A stretch of 39,150 nt of DNA, taken from positions 80,648-119,797 of the forward strand of contig JAAYHJ010000016.1 in the NCBI GenBank assembly GCA_012735465.1. The letters are read 5' to 3'. The notes beneath the pieces were generated by a model. The model saw only the letters and a program-made list of their open reading frames with translations. It did not search any database and had not been told where the DNA came from. The DNA is from Clostridiaceae bacterium. Its GTDB lineage: Bacteria; Bacillota; Clostridia; SK-Y3. Below are positions 1-10,559 of the stretch, in pieces. The position numbers and the translations under genes are program-made. How positions within the stretch are numbered: position 1 is the stretch's first letter; every line of letters begins with the position of its first letter.

Positions 1-2153
1 GTAAAAGCCATTCCTGCTATACAGGACGCATTATGCATCTTTTCCCGGGCCTTACTATCCTTCGGATTACGGTACACCTTTGGAAGATATTCGAATACCA
101 GTTGTATTGCTTTCATTGCCAGGGCATCGGTATAATCGGATGCCATTACCGATACATAGGCTTCAATGGCATGGGTTAATACATCCATTCCCGTGTCAGC
201 AGTTACCCGAGGAGGTACCGATTGTACGAACTCCGGATCGATAATTGCCACATCCGGGGTAAGCTCATAATCTGCAAGAGGATACTTGGTTCCCTTTTCC
301 GGGTCGGTTATAACGGTAAAGGAAGTGACTTCCGAACCGGTACCCGAAGTGGTAGGTATTGCAACAAATTTGGCTTTGTTCCCAAGGGGCGGAAACTTAA
401 ATACCCTTTTGCGTATGTCCATGAACTTCATCCTTAAGTCATCAAAATTTGTATCAGGATGCTCATAAAATAGCCACATTGCCTTGGCAGCATCAATGAC
501 AGAACCGCCTCCAAGGGCAATTATTACATCCGGCTTAAAGGCTTGTATTGCTTTTACTCCTTCATTTACAGTATCAACGGTAGGGTCCGGCTGTACCCTG
601 TCAAAAATTTCAGAAGATACATAATTTCTGCCTTCCCTTTTTCGCAGATGATAAAGAACCTTTGCCACATTTCCCAGCTTAACCATGGTCTCATCCGTAA
701 CAATAAAAGCTCTTGATATATTGGGCATCTTTGAAAGATACTGTACAGAACCGGGTTGGAAGTAAATCTTCTCAGGAATCTTAAACCACTGCATATTGTA
801 TCTTCTCCTTACCACGCGTTTTTTATTGATCAAATTGACTGCCGTTACATTAGCAGTGGTGCTATTTCGTCCAAAAGAGCCGCATCCCAGGGTTAAAGAA
901 GGCATATTGGTATTGTAAAGGTCTCCAATAGCTCCCTGGCTGGAAGGCTGATTAATAATAAGTCTCCCGGTGTTTATCCTCTCTGCAAATTCATTTATCA
1001 CATCATCATTATTGGAATGGATAACTGCCGAGTGCCCGGAGCCTCCAAATTCCACCATTTGGAAAGCTCTTTCAATTCCTTCCTTGGAATCCTTGACTTT
1101 ATAACATGCCAGAATGGGGCTTAGCTTTTCTCTGGAAAGAGGATATTCAGGACCCACCTGTTCCAACTCTGCAACTAATATCTTTGTATCTTCAGGGACG
1201 TCTATCCCTGCCATTTGGGCAATGGTGTAAGCAGACTGTCCTACTATCTTGGGATTCATGGATCCTCTCTTCTCATCAATTGCAACGCTTTCCAACCTTT
1301 TTCTTTCTTCATCATTTACAAAATAACAGCCGAGCTTTTTCATATAATTAACTACCGGTTCATATATTTCTTCATCAATTATAACTGCCTGTTCTGATGC
1401 GCAAATCATTCCGTTGTCAAAGGTCTTTGACAGGATCAGGTCCGTAACAGCTCTTTTAATATCCGCCGATTTTTCAATGTAACAGGGAACATTTCCCGGT
1501 CCCACCCCTAAAGCCGGTTTGCCGGCACTATATGCGGCCTTTACCATGGATGAGCCGCCCGTAGCAAGAATTAATGAAATTCCGTCATTTTTCATGAGCA
1601 ATTGGGTTGCTTCCACCGAAGGATGCTCTATCCATTGAATACAGTATTCCGGCGCTCCTGCCCGTATTGCCGCATCCCTCATCACCCGAGCTGCCTCTAC
1701 GCTGCACTGTTGTGCACTGGGATGAAAAGCAAAAATAATGGGGTTTCGAGTCTTCATGGAAATGATGCATTTAAACAATGTGGTGGAAGTAGGATTGGTC
1801 ACCGGCGTAATACCTGCAATAACACCGACCGGTTCTGCAATCTCAAAATAATCTTCTTCTTCATTTTCATCAATTATTCCAACCGTTTTCTGATACTTTA
1901 TACTATGGTAAACATGTTCCGTAGCAAACAAGTTTTTGATTATTTTATCTTCATATACTCCCCTTTTGGTCTCCTCTATAGCAAGCTTTGCCAGCCTCAT
2001 ATGGTTTTCCAGCCCGGCCATTGCCATTTCCTTTACAATATGATCCACTTGCTCTTGTGTCAGCTTCACCATTTCTTTAAGGGCCATCTTGCCCCTTTCA
2101 ACAAGCTGTTCAATTTCATAGGCCACATCTTTGTTGTTATCCTTTTCGTCCAT
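1..2153 (-). CDS. adhE: Bifunctional acetaldehyde-CoA/alcohol dehydrogenase AdhE (3' end cut off by window)
   Basis: Reduces acetyl-CoA to acetaldehyde and then ethanol using NADH; it is the main ethanol-forming enzyme of fermenting clostridia and forms cytosolic filaments (spirosomes). The frame is open from the ATG at 2153 to the window edge, giving about 717 residues of a family normally near 870, so roughly 150 C-terminal residues lie outside. The N-terminal aldehyde dehydrogenase half carries NGMICASEQ with the catalytic Cys at residue 251. The C-terminal iron-dependent alcohol dehydrogenase half shows [10 protein letters not shown] and the metal-site motif HAIEAYVS; the last metal His region is cut off. 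An AAGGAGG ribosome site lies 10 nt before the ATG. The gene is monocistronic on this side, preceded by a 289-bp spacer holding a Rex-like operator. No frameshift was seen. Confidence 0.97.
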   Translation of the reverse strand, partial: MDEKDNNKDVAYEIEQLVERGKMALKEMVKLTQEQVDHIVKEMAMAGLENHMRLAKLAIEETKRGVYEDKIIKNLFATEHVYHSIKYQKTVGIIDENEEEDYFEIAEPVGVIAGITPVTNPTSTTLFKCIISMKTRNPIIFAFHPSAQQCSVEAARVMRDAAIRAGAPEYCIQWIEHPSVEATQLLMKNDGISLILATGGSSMVKAAYSAGKPALGVGPGNVPCYIEKSADIKRAVTDLILSKTFDNGMICASEQAVIIDEEIYEPVVNYMKKLGCYFVNDEERKRLESVAIDEKRGSMNPKIVGQSAYTIAQMAGIDVPEDTKILVAELEQVGPEYPLSREKLSPILACYKVKDSKEGIERAFQMVEFGGSGHSAVIHSNNDDVINEFAERINTGRLIINQPSSQGAIGDLYNTNMPSLTLGCGSFGRNSTTANVTAVNLINKKRVVRRRYNMQWFKIPEKIYFQPGSVQYLSKMPNISRAFIVTDETMVKLGNVAKVLYHLRKREGRNYVSSEIFDRVQPDPTVDTVNEGVKAIQAFKPDVIIALGGGSVIDAAKAMWLFYEHPDTNFDDLRMKFMDIRKRVFKFPPLGNKAKFVAIPTTSGTGSEVTSFTVITDPEKGTKYPLADYELTPDVAIIDPEFVQSVPPRVTADTGMDVLTHAIEAYVSVMASDYTDALAMKAIQLVFEYLPKVYRNPKDSKAREKMHNASCIAGMAF

Positions 2154-2368
2154 ACCTCAAACGCCTCCTTTTTCTTTTATCGTTAAAATCACAATAATTT
2201 GATTTTTTCCCTCATATAACCAATGCTTTAAGCTGCTTAAATGCCATATTTTAAACAAAAAAAAATTTTCCTTTTATATATTCTTTGCTTTTACAGTATT
2301 TTTATTACCACAAGCCAGAAAACAAATAACAGCAAAAGGGAATATCCCTGCTCCCCCGGCTTACAAAA

Positions 2369-2386
2369 TTGTTAAAATATTATCAA
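2369..2386. promoter_or_regulatory. Predicted Rex (redox repressor) operator upstream of adhE
   Basis: The 18-bp sequence TTGTTAAAATATTATCAA matches the Rex consensus TTGTTAANNNNTTAACAA at 13 of 14 defined positions. It lies about 215 bp upstream of the adhE start. Rex releases DNA when NADH/NAD+ is high, and adhE is a classic Rex target in clostridia. A -10-like GATAAT overlaps the site on the minus strand, but its -35 partner is not convincing, so the adhE promoter is not placed. Confidence 0.7.
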
Positions 2387-2407
2387 AGATATTTGGGCAA
2401 CATTTAC

Positions 2408-2443
2408 AAAAAAAATAAACGAATGGGGACAATCCCATTCGTT
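2408..2443 (-). terminator. Intrinsic terminator of the ilv-leu-cimA operon
   Basis: A perfect 10-bp stem (AACGAATGGG / CCCATTCGTT, loop of 6) is followed on the minus strand by TATTTTTTTT. The stem touches the cimA stop codon, so the terminator begins inside the end of the coding sequence. Confidence 0.9.
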
Positions 2444-4014
2444 CATTTTTCAATGTTTTTATGAAGCTTGTATTCTACCGAATCCACCAATGCCTTCCAG
2501 CTGGCTTCAATAATGTCTGTGGAGACTCCCACCGTGCTCCACACATCTTCTCCGTCCGTAGATTCAATCAAAACCCGTACTTTTGCCGCCGTTGCTTTAT
2601 TGGAATCCAGCACCCTTACCTTGAAATCGGTAAGGTGCATCTCTTTCAACTGAGGATAAAAGCGTTCCAGTGCTTTTCGAAGGGCCTTATCCAATGCATT
2701 GACCGGACCTTCTCCCTCTGCTGCAGTAATTTCTTCTTCTCCGTCCACCCTGATTTTAATCATTGCTGATGAACTATAATTAGAATTACTTGGCTCACTT
2801 ACAATGGCCTTAAAATGCTCCAGTTCAAAAAACGGCTTGTATTTCCCAAGTTCCTTCCTGATTATCAATTCAAAGGAACTCTCCGCCCCTTCAAACTGGT
2901 AACCTTCATGTTCCAGCTTCTTTAACTTATCAATAATCCTCTTTGTCTCCGGCGAATCTTTTGTAAGATGGGGAGCAACTTCATTAATCCGTGAAAGAAT
3001 AGTTGCCCGGCCGGCCACCTCCGACATCAGGAATCTTCTTTGGTTGCCCACCAGTTCCGGATTAACGTGTTCAAATGTCCTGGGGTTCTTGTGGACCCCA
3101 TCAATATGCATTCCACCTTTATGGGCAAAGGCAGAATTTCCTACATAGGGTGCTCTCTCATCATGAGCAACGTTTGCAATCTCACTTATAAACCGTGCTG
3201 CAGAAGAGAGTTTTTTCATATTTTCTTCAGGTATGCACCGGATACCTAGCTTGAGCTGTAAATCAGGGATAATGGTACACAAGTTAGCATTACCGCAGCG
3301 CTCACCAAATCCATTGAAGGTTCCCTGTACATGTACTGCTCCTGCCTGCACCGCAACAATGCTGTTAGCAACAGCCATTCCCGTATCATTATGACAGTGA
3401 ATCCCGATGGGGACCGGTTTAAACATTTCATATACTTTTTTAGTAATCTCATAAACTTCCAATGGAAAACACCCTCCATTGGTATCACACAGCACAAGGC
3501 AATCCGCGCCCCCATCCACGGCCGACTGCAATGCCTTAAGGGCATATTCACTGTTTTCCTTGTATCCATCGAAAAAATGTTCTGCATCAAAGATTACTTC
3601 TTTACCCTTTTCTTTAAAAAAGGATATGGTGTCCCTTATCATATTTAGATTTTCTTCAAGGGTTGTTTTTAATATATCAACCACATGTAAATCCCACGAC
3701 TTTCCAAATATTGATACCGCCGGCGTGTTTGCCCTAAGCAAGGACTGCACATTATTATCGTCTTCGGCCCGGATGCCTACACGGCGGGTACTTCCAAAAG
3801 CCGTAAGGCGTACATTCTTTAATTTCATCTTTTGCACCCTTTGGAAAAATTCCAAATCTTTTGGGTTGGAACCGGGGTTCCCTGCTTCAACATAAGATAT
3901 GCCTAAATTATCCAATCGCTCTACAATTTTCAGTTTATCCTCAACAGAAAAGGAAATTCCTTCGGCCTGAGCTCCGTCACGCAGTGTTGAATCAAATATA
4001 AATACCCTTTCCAA
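2443..4014 (-). CDS. cimA: (R)-citramalate synthase
   Basis: Condenses pyruvate and acetyl-CoA to (R)-citramalate, the first step of the threonine-independent isoleucine pathway. The 523 residues have the DRE-TIM barrel of the HMG-CoA lyase-like family: STLRDGAQAEGISFS near the N-terminus (metal and catalytic Arg/Asp), HCHND near residue 205 and GFGERCGNANL near 235. A C-terminal LeuA-type allosteric domain follows from about residue 385. The start EAGNPGSNPKD and the divergent sequence separate it from the neighbouring leuA; the length fits the CimA type (about 520-540). The start is TTG at 4014 behind a GGGAG/AGTAGG ribosome site; no ATG fits better. It is the last gene of the T-box-controlled operon, 115 bp after leuA, with a hairpin in the gap. 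Confidence 0.93.
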   Translation of the reverse strand: MERVFIFDSTLRDGAQAEGISFSVEDKLKIVERLDNLGISYVEAGNPGSNPKDLEFFQRVQKMKLKNVRLTAFGSTRRVGIRAEDDNNVQSLLRANTPAVSIFGKSWDLHVVDILKTTLEENLNMIRDTISFFKEKGKEVIFDAEHFFDGYKENSEYALKALQSAVDGGADCLVLCDTNGGCFPLEVYEITKKVYEMFKPVPIGIHCHNDTGMAVANSIVAVQAGAVHVQGTFNGFGERCGNANLCTIIPDLQLKLGIRCIPEENMKKLSSAARFISEIANVAHDERAPYVGNSAFAHKGGMHIDGVHKNPRTFEHVNPELVGNQRRFLMSEVAGRATILSRINEVAPHLTKDSPETKRIIDKLKKLEHEGYQFEGAESSFELIIRKELGKYKPFFELEHFKAIVSEPSNSNYSSSAMIKIRVDGEEEITAAEGEGPVNALDKALRKALERFYPQLKEMHLTDFKVRVLDSNKATAAKVRVLIESTDGEDVWSTVGVSTDIIEASWKALVDSVEYKLHKNIEK

Positions 4015-4060
4015 TAATACCTACTCTCCCTTCATTATCATAACAGATTATAACAAAAGT

Positions 4061-4106
4061 CCATAGTTTACGGCTCAAAAGCTTTTGCCTCCGTAAGCTA
4101 TGAACT
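4061..4106 (-). other. Intercistronic hairpin between leuA and cimA
   Basis: CATAGTTTACGG near 4064 and CCGTAAGCTATG near 4093 pair over 12 bp with one wobble, with an inner AAAAGCTTTT palindrome in the loop. On the minus strand the stem is followed only by GACTTTTG, so it is a weak terminator at best. It could be a partial terminator, an mRNA processing site or a 3' stabiliser that sets the leuA:cimA ratio. Confidence 0.55.
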
Positions 4107-4129
4107 ATAACAAAATAAAACAATTAACA

Positions 4130-5641
4130 TTAAGAAATTTCACTCATCATTCTGTTAAGCGCATTTAAATATGCTTTTATGCTTGCTTCAACAATATCCG
4201 TACTTATTCCTCTTCCCAAAAAGGTTTTATCATCTTTTAGGACTTTTACAGTAGCTTCACCTAATGCATCCTGGCCGCTCGTAACTGCCCTAAGCTTATA
4301 ATCCACCAGCTTAAGACCTATGCCAACTGCCCTTTCAATGGCATTAAATGCGGCATCAACCGGACCGTCCCCTGTGGACGCTTCTGTAATAATATTACCT
4401 TCCTTTTTCAATTCGATCATTGCAGTTGAAATAAGCCTGTTACCGCTGTTAATCTGGAAGCTTACCAATTCAAAAACTTCCGGTATTTTAGATACCCTTT
4501 CTCCTATCAGTACATGAATGTCTTCATCATGTACAACTTTCTTCTTATCCGCAAGCTCTTTGAACATCTTAAAGGCTTCATTAATTGCATCCTGTTCCAG
4601 GGTATAGCCCAGTTCTTTTAATTTTTCTTCGAAGGCATGACGCCCGGAGTGTTTCCCAAGCACCATTCTATTTGCTGAAAGCCCAATTGATTCCGGCGTC
4701 ATAATTTCATAGGTACTTTTTTCATTTAAGACACCATGCTGGTGTATTCCAGATTCGTGGGCAAAGGCATTGTCACCCACCACAGCTTTATTGGGTTGGA
4801 CATGTACACCTGTCAAATTGCTTACCAACCTGCTGGTCTTATAAATTTGCGTTGTGTCTATATTATGATGTACATTAAAATAATTCTTACGTGTTGTCAA
4901 TGCCATTACAATCTCTTCCAACGATGCATTTCCTGCCCTTTCACCCAATCCGTTTATAGTACACTCAACCTGAGTAGCACCGTTTTCAATTGCAGCCAGT
5001 GAATTGGCTACCGCCATTCCCAGGTCATTATGGCAATGGACACTTAAATCCACCTTTTCTATCCCATCCACATTTTCCATAATGCTCCTTATCAACGCCC
5101 CAAACTCCGGTGGAGTTGTATAGCCTACAGTATCAGGAACATTTATACAAGTGGCTCCTGCATCGATGGCTGCCTTTATAACCCGGAATAAAAATTCAGG
5201 TCGGGTCCGTCCGGCATCTTCTGCAGAAAACTCAACATTGCTGCAATACTTTTTAGCATATTTGATCATTGCAACGGCACGTTCTACCACTTCATCTTCG
5301 CTCATCTTTAACTTATATTTCATGTGAATATCAGAAGTTGCAATAAATGTATGGATTCTAGGGCTTACAGCATTTCTGATAGCTTCCCACGCCCTGTCTA
5401 TATCCTTTTCCACTGCCCTGCACAAGCTGGCTACTGTTGCATTTTTTATTGTTTCAGCAACCGCCTTTACAGCTTTAAAATCACCGGGAGAAGCAATTGC
5501 AAATCCCGCTTCTATTACATCAACCCCAAGTTTTTCCAATTGTTTTGCAATTTCCAATTTTTCTTGTATGTTAAGATTGACGCCAGGAGTCTGCTCCCCA
5601 TCCCTTAATGTAGTATCAAATATTATTATTTTCCTTGACAT
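4130..5641 (-). CDS. leuA: 2-isopropylmalate synthase
   Basis: Catalyses the committed step of leucine synthesis, joining 2-ketoisovalerate and acetyl-CoA. The 503 residues contain [15 protein letters not shown] at the N-terminus, [13 protein letters not shown] near residue 204 (metal-binding HxH) and [11 protein letters not shown] near 233, then the LeuA dimer/regulatory domain from about residue 370 that normally binds leucine. The length is typical of bacterial LeuA (about 500-520). ATG at 5641 follows GGGGGATTAAT, a good ribosome site. It sits 62 bp downstream of ilvC and upstream of cimA in one operon. LeuA consumes the valine precursor made by IlvB/N and IlvC. leuBCD and ilvD, needed to finish the pathways, are not in the window. 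Confidence 0.96.
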   Translation of the reverse strand: MSRKIIIFDTTLRDGEQTPGVNLNIQEKLEIAKQLEKLGVDVIEAGFAIASPGDFKAVKAVAETIKNATVASLCRAVEKDIDRAWEAIRNAVSPRIHTFIATSDIHMKYKLKMSEDEVVERAVAMIKYAKKYCSNVEFSAEDAGRTRPEFLFRVIKAAIDAGATCINVPDTVGYTTPPEFGALIRSIMENVDGIEKVDLSVHCHNDLGMAVANSLAAIENGATQVECTINGLGERAGNASLEEIVMALTTRKNYFNVHHNIDTTQIYKTSRLVSNLTGVHVQPNKAVVGDNAFAHESGIHQHGVLNEKSTYEIMTPESIGLSANRMVLGKHSGRHAFEEKLKELGYTLEQDAINEAFKMFKELADKKKVVHDEDIHVLIGERVSKIPEVFELVSFQINSGNRLISTAMIELKKEGNIITEASTGDGPVDAAFNAIERAVGIGLKLVDYKLRAVTSGQDALGEATVKVLKDDKTFLGRGISTDIVEASIKAYLNALNRMMSEIS

Positions 5642-5703
5642 ATTAATCCCCCTTCAATTTTATAATTTGGGTGCGCGCTCCCACATCTAAATTTCAACAT
5701 ATT

Positions 5704-6735
<1,032 letters not shown>

Positions 6736-6763
6736 TTAACTTATCCCACCTATGTGGTTGAAA

Positions 6764-7303
6764 CTACTCATCAACAGTTCCATTAACAGATCCGTTGTCT
6801 CCGGAAGCTTCAGCCTTTATTATTTTGTTGCCTCTTTCAATAGCTATCATTCCGGTTCTTACCATTTCCTTGATTCCAAACTGTTTTAACATCTCTTCAA
6901 AAGCTGCAATCTTATCTTCTGACCCTGTCATCTCGATGGTAAGAGTGTTCTTTGATACATCCACAATGTTTGCCCTGAAAATATCTACAATCTGAATAAT
7001 CTCCGACCTGGTAGCAGAAGTTGCATTAACCTTAATCAGTGCCAATTCTCTTTGTACCGATTCTTCCGGATTCAACCGCCGTATTTTTATGACATCAATC
7101 AGTTTATTTAATTGTTTTGTAACCTGCTCTACGGTATAATCGTCCCCATCCACTATGATGGTCATCCTGGATACATTTGGGTCCTCGGTTACCCCTACGG
7201 CCAGGCTGTCTATATTAAAACCCCTACGGCTGAAGAGACCTGCCACCCTTGATAATACACCGGCATGGTTCTCCACCAGAACGGATAATGTATGTTTTGG
7301 CAT
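6764..7303 (-). CDS. ilvN: Acetolactate synthase small (regulatory) subunit
   Basis: Regulatory subunit that activates the IlvB catalytic subunit and confers feedback inhibition, usually by valine. The 179 residues begin with an ACT domain (HTLSVLVENHAGVLSRVAG, about 3-75), followed by the typical C-terminal ALS_ss_C region around EIIQIVDIFRANIVDVS. A loop with few conserved residues and the tail EASGDNGSVNGTVDE end the protein. The ATG at 7303 is chosen over an upstream start seven codons earlier because AAGGAGG is 6 nt before it. The gene starts 27 bp after the ilvB stop, so the two subunits are translated from one message. Confidence 0.95.
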   Translation of the reverse strand: MPKHTLSVLVENHAGVLSRVAGLFSRRGFNIDSLAVGVTEDPNVSRMTIIVDGDDYTVEQVTKQLNKLIDVIKIRRLNPEESVQRELALIKVNATSATRSEIIQIVDIFRANIVDVSKNTLTIEMTGSEDKIAAFEEMLKQFGIKEMVRTGMIAIERGNKIIKAEASGDNGSVNGTVDE

Positions 7304-7330
7304 TTTTAACCTCCTTATCCTCAAATATTA

Positions 7331-8968
7331 TCACAACGTACTTTCTTCAGGGTCCACAGTAAACTCTACAATGTAGGTGCCCTTGTTCTGTAATGCCCTG
7401 GATAAGGCATTTCTTACTTCACTGTTTTTTGTAACCTTTTCCCCCGGCAGTCCATAAGCTGCAGCTAATTTTATAAAGTCGGGACTGCCTTCCAGCGTAA
7501 CGGCAAAATATTTGCCTTTATATTTAATCTTTTGTAATTCACGTACCATTCCAAGGCGCTCATTGTTAAATAAAATTATTTTTATATCCACATTCCACTG
7601 TTTTATGGTAGCCAACTCCTGCATGGACATTTGAAAACTGCCGTCCCCTGATACCACTATTACTGTTTTGTCCGGCCTTCCAATCTTTGCACCTATGGCA
7701 GCCGGAAGTCCATAGCCCATTGTACCCAATCCCCCGGAAGTAATAAAACTTCCCGGATAGATTGTCCTATAGTGATTAGCCGCCCATATTTGGTTTTGGC
7801 CCACTTCTGTTGTAAGAATAGCATCCCCTTTAGTAAGGTCCGATAACACAGAAAGAACATATTTAGGGTTAACGTAAGCGCCATCATCCGCATTAATGCT
7901 ATCAGCATTCTTCAACAGTTGTTTATTTTTCCACTCAGTTACAGTATCAACCCATTCTTTTTTATAATCGCTCACTAAATATTTTTTTAGCTGCTGCAGT
8001 ACGATCTTTATATCTCCAACTATGGGTATATGTGTCCCTAAATTTTTACCGATTTCTGCAGGATCAATATCGATATGGATAATCTTTGCCTGCTTTGCAA
8101 ATTTATCCGTATTTCCGGTAGCCCTATCCGCTGCCCTTGCTCCCATTATGATTAACAGATCTGCTTTATTTACCGCCTGGTTTGCGGTAGATACGCCATG
8201 GGAACCCAACATCCCCAGAAAAAGAGGATGATCCCCGGGAATGGAGCCAATGCCCATTAAGGTACTGGTAACAGGAATACCTACTTTTTCCACCAATTCA
8301 AGAAGCTCATCGGAGGCTGCAGAAGATATTACTCCACCGCCTGCACATATCACCGGCCTAGAGGATTGAGCAATAGCCTCCGCAATCCTTTTTAACTGAA
8401 GAGCATGCCCTTTATAAGTAGGCTTATATCCCCTTATATCCGGTTCTTTATGTTCATCGTATTCCGCCTCACCCAATTGTATATCAATAGGCATATCAAT
8501 CAATACAGGTCCTGGTCTTCCGGTTGATGCAATATGAAAGGCCTCGTGTATTATTCTTGAAAGATCTTTTGAATTTTTCACCAGATAATTATGTTTACAA
8601 AAAGGTGCCGTTGCTCCGGTTATGTCTACCTCCTGAAAAACATCCCGTCCGATTACCTCGGTAGAAACCTGGCCGGTAATAGCAATAATGGGTATGGAAT
8701 CCATGTAAGCCGTAGCAATGCCTGTAATCAGATTTGTCGCTCCGGGACCGGATGTGGCCATACAAACGCCTACTTCCCCAGTAGCCCTTGCATAACCACT
8801 GGCAGCATGAGCCGCACCTTGCTCATGCCGGGTCAATATATGACGAATTTTGGAACCAGCTAACACATCATAAATGGGTGCGTTGGCGGCACCGGGATAT
8901 CCGAAAATTGTTGTAACCCCATGATCTTCCAATGCTTTTACTAATACCTGTGCCCCTGTCATTGTCAT
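7331..8968 (-). CDS. ilvB: Acetolactate synthase large (catalytic) subunit
   Basis: Thiamine-diphosphate enzyme that condenses two pyruvates to acetolactate (valine/leucine) or pyruvate with 2-ketobutyrate (isoleucine). The 545 residues have three domains: N-terminal TPP-Pyr with GYPGAANAPIYD and catalytic Glu49 in RHEQGAAHAASGYAR; a central FAD/Rossmann-like domain (about 190-325, GARAADRATGN); and C-terminal TPP-binding with GDGSFQMSMQELAT and NNERLGMVRE. The length is slightly below the usual 550-570. ATG at 8968 follows GGGGGTGG by 5 nt. It is the first gene of the ilvBNC-leuA-cimA operon, directly behind a leucine T-box leader. Confidence 0.96.
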   Translation of the reverse strand: MTMTGAQVLVKALEDHGVTTIFGYPGAANAPIYDVLAGSKIRHILTRHEQGAAHAASGYARATGEVGVCMATSGPGATNLITGIATAYMDSIPIIAITGQVSTEVIGRDVFQEVDITGATAPFCKHNYLVKNSKDLSRIIHEAFHIASTGRPGPVLIDMPIDIQLGEAEYDEHKEPDIRGYKPTYKGHALQLKRIAEAIAQSSRPVICAGGGVISSAASDELLELVEKVGIPVTSTLMGIGSIPGDHPLFLGMLGSHGVSTANQAVNKADLLIIMGARAADRATGNTDKFAKQAKIIHIDIDPAEIGKNLGTHIPIVGDIKIVLQQLKKYLVSDYKKEWVDTVTEWKNKQLLKNADSINADDGAYVNPKYVLSVLSDLTKGDAILTTEVGQNQIWAANHYRTIYPGSFITSGGLGTMGYGLPAAIGAKIGRPDKTVIVVSGDGSFQMSMQELATIKQWNVDIKIILFNNERLGMVRELQKIKYKGKYFAVTLEGSPDFIKLAAAYGLPGEKVTKNSEVRNALSRALQNKGTYIVEFTVDPEESTL

Positions 8969-8994
8969 ATTTTACCACCCCCAGATATAGGAAA

Positions 8995-9039
8995 ACTAAA
9001 AAACCCCGAACCTCATGCATAATGCACAAGGGACGAGGA
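8995..9039 (-). terminator. T-box-controlled transcription attenuator
   Basis: Minus-strand stem CCTCG...CCTTGTGCA / TGCATGAGG...CGGGG with a three-base loop and one internal mismatch, followed by GGGGTTTTTT. It begins shortly after the T-box motif, so the antiterminator and terminator are mutually exclusive in the standard way. Confidence 0.85.
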
Positions 9040-9294
9040 CAAAATCTCCGTGTTACCACCCTTCTTCACTCCTGTTTTGCAACAGAAGCCTCAGCGAGTA
9101 ATACATTACTCATACCTTAACGGGGTATACCGACACACCCTACTGAATATTTCAGGTGCATGGCTCCAGAGTGAGATTATTATATATGCCTCCTGTCGGT
9201 TCGCACCACCCACCGACTCTCTTAAAGGTACAGCATATTTTTTTCCTCTTTCATCGCCTTTATCACATAATATATAATTGTTCGAGTATAATTG
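8999..9294 (-). ncRNA. T-box leader (leucine-specific) of the ilv-leu operon
   Basis: The leader RNA senses uncharged tRNA and chooses between terminator and antiterminator. The conserved T-box GGGTGGTAACACGG lies at 9045-9061; its UGGU would pair with an ACCA tRNA end, as expected for tRNA-Leu. The Stem I base AGAGAGTCGG near 9220 and the GGAGCC after the specifier loop are present. The specifier codon is read as CTC (Leu) at 9173-9175, followed by the conserved purine A. The reading rests on position and the purine rule; ATC (Ile) one base earlier lacks that purine. The leader runs about 325 nt from the predicted start near 9294 to ilvB. Confidence 0.92.
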
Positions 9295-9300
9295 TTTAAC

Positions 9301-9329
9301 ATTTTACCAGCCTGCTGAATATTTGTCAA
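9301..9329 (-). promoter_or_regulatory. Sigma-A promoter of the ilv-leu operon
   Basis: -35 TTGACA (9324-9329) and -10 TAAAAT (9301-9306) are separated by exactly 17 bp; transcription should begin near 9294. A weaker TTAAAC/TATATA pair lies just downstream (9271-9299). The promoter is embedded in an inverted repeat at 9309-9335. Confidence 0.85.
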
Positions 9330-9340
9330 CAGGCTTTTTT
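9309..9340 (+). terminator. Inverted repeat over the ilv promoter; terminator-like on the plus strand
   Basis: AGCCTGCTGA (9309-9318) and TCAACAGGCT (9326-9335) pair over 10 bp around a 7-base loop, followed on the plus strand by TTTTT. No plus-strand gene lies upstream. The right arm carries most of the minus-strand -35 box, so an operator role is also possible. Confidence 0.5.
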
Positions 9341-9388
9341 CATGTTATCTGCTATTTAACGCAAACAGTGGATTGTCCGTTAACATAT

Positions 9389-9604
9389 TCAGTTAATATT
9401 ATCCCCCTTTTCTTCCCCTTGACTACTAATAACTTTCTTAATCCTTTTCTCTAAATTGGGCCGGGGCATCATAACCTGATGATTGCATCCCAGGCATTGG
9501 ATACGAAAATCCATTCCTGCACGCAGTATCTTCCACTGCTTGCTTCCGCAGGGATGCTGTTTCTTAAGCTCTATTATGTCTCCAACAAATAATTTCATTG
9601 GCAT
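9389..9604 (-). CDS. DUF951 family small protein
   Basis: A 71-residue protein recognised as the DUF951 family of Firmicutes, of unknown function. It begins PMKLFVGDIIELKK, with HPCGSKQW, GMDFRIQCLGCNHQVMMPR and a basic tail. The three Cys (one in HPCGS, two as CLGC) suggest a small metal-binding or ribbon fold. ATG at 9604 is preferred (AAGGGTG six nt upstream); a GTG at 9613 is possible but its spacing is poor. It lies 20 bp after the MscS-type gene, so the two are probably cotranscribed, a pairing often seen in Firmicutes. It ends just before the ilv promoter region. Confidence 0.85.
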   Translation of the reverse strand: MPMKLFVGDIIELKKQHPCGSKQWKILRAGMDFRIQCLGCNHQVMMPRPNLEKRIKKVISSQGEEKGDNIN

Positions 9605-9624
9605 CTCTATCACCCTTACCTCAT

Positions 9625-10509
9625 TTATTTGGTCTCTCCCCTAGGAGGAACGATAGTCACTTTATTATAAGGTATTTCTATGCCTTCCCTGTCAAAGGCC
9701 TCTTTAACCCTTTTCCTAAGTTCTCGTTCCACCGCCCACTGTTCACCTGCCACTGTCTTGGTAAACAAGCGTATGACCACACCTGAATAACCAAGGTTAA
9801 TAACTCCCTGGACCATCGGACCTTCTACAATGGAGGCAATATCCTTTGCAGCCGCCTCACTTACTTTTTTTAATACATTAATTACCTTATCGAGGTTTTC
9901 CTCATAAGCCACCGAAACATCTACAATTGCCGCCTTATTTCCCCGGGTATGATTGGTCACTTTGGTAATCTCTCCGTTTGGTATGATATGTAAATCACCC
10001 GTATAATGCCGTATTTTTGTAATCCTAAGGCCCATTTCTTCTACTGTACCCGACATGTCATTTACGGTTATAATATCACCTACGGAAAACTGGTCTTCCA
10101 GTAAAATGAAAAAACCGGTGATAACATCTTTTACAAGGCTTTGGGCACCAAAACCAACTGCAAGGCCTCCTACCCCTGCGGCAGTGATTATAGTTGTAGG
10201 ACTGATGCCAAAAACATTGTCCAAGATCATAATCAGTGCAATAAAATACAGCACATACTTAATAATACTGACGCACAAAGTAGACAATGTATCAAGTCTT
10301 TTTTCATCAAACCTGTACTTAGACTGCCTCTGCTTATTAAAAAACCTTTTAATAGCCACAGTTCCAAACCGGATAACTACTAAACACAGGACAATAATTA
10401 TAATGACTTGCAATATTTTGCCCAATGCACCAAGAACCTCATCCTGATTATTTCTGACAAAGGAGGACACCTTTAACTTTACCTCTGCCCAGTTAATATT
10501 TCCCATCAT
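9625..10509 (-). CDS. MscS-family mechanosensitive ion channel
   Basis: Small-conductance mechanosensitive channel that releases solutes on hypo-osmotic shock; inner membrane. The 294 residues show membrane segments at about 25-50, 75-98 and the pore helix TM3 near 100-125 with the Gly/Ala-rich pattern GVGGLAVGFGAQSLVKDVITG typical of MscS. The cytosolic beta domain follows (FSVGDIITVNDMSGTVEEMGLRIT) and a C-terminal alpha/beta domain ends at IEIPYNKVTIVPP. Length fits the short MscS class (about 280-300). The start is at one of two adjacent ATGs behind AAGGAG; 10509 is used. It is followed by the DUF951 gene. A separate upstream gene is 50 bp away on the same strand. Confidence 0.93.
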   Translation of the reverse strand: MMGNINWAEVKLKVSSFVRNNQDEVLGALGKILQVIIIIVLCLVVIRFGTVAIKRFFNKQRQSKYRFDEKRLDTLSTLCVSIIKYVLYFIALIMILDNVFGISPTTIITAAGVGGLAVGFGAQSLVKDVITGFFILLEDQFSVGDIITVNDMSGTVEEMGLRITKIRHYTGDLHIIPNGEITKVTNHTRGNKAAIVDVSVAYEENLDKVINVLKKVSEAAAKDIASIVEGPMVQGVINLGYSGVVIRLFTKTVAGEQWAVERELRKRVKEAFDREGIEIPYNKVTIVPPRGETK

Positions 10510-10559
10510 ATCAGCTCCTTATAATTTATGATTAAATTATCATAATACCTATTAACCTA

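Noticed and set aside
1602-2186. 194-codon plus-strand open frame opposite adhE
   Set aside because: It is antisense to the well-conserved adhE frame, has no ribosome site and its translation shows no family features.
9271-9299. TTAAAC-17-TATATA as the ilv promoter
   Set aside because: The TTGACA-17-TAAAAT pair just upstream is much closer to consensus and leaves room for the complete T-box; the weaker pair may be incidental.
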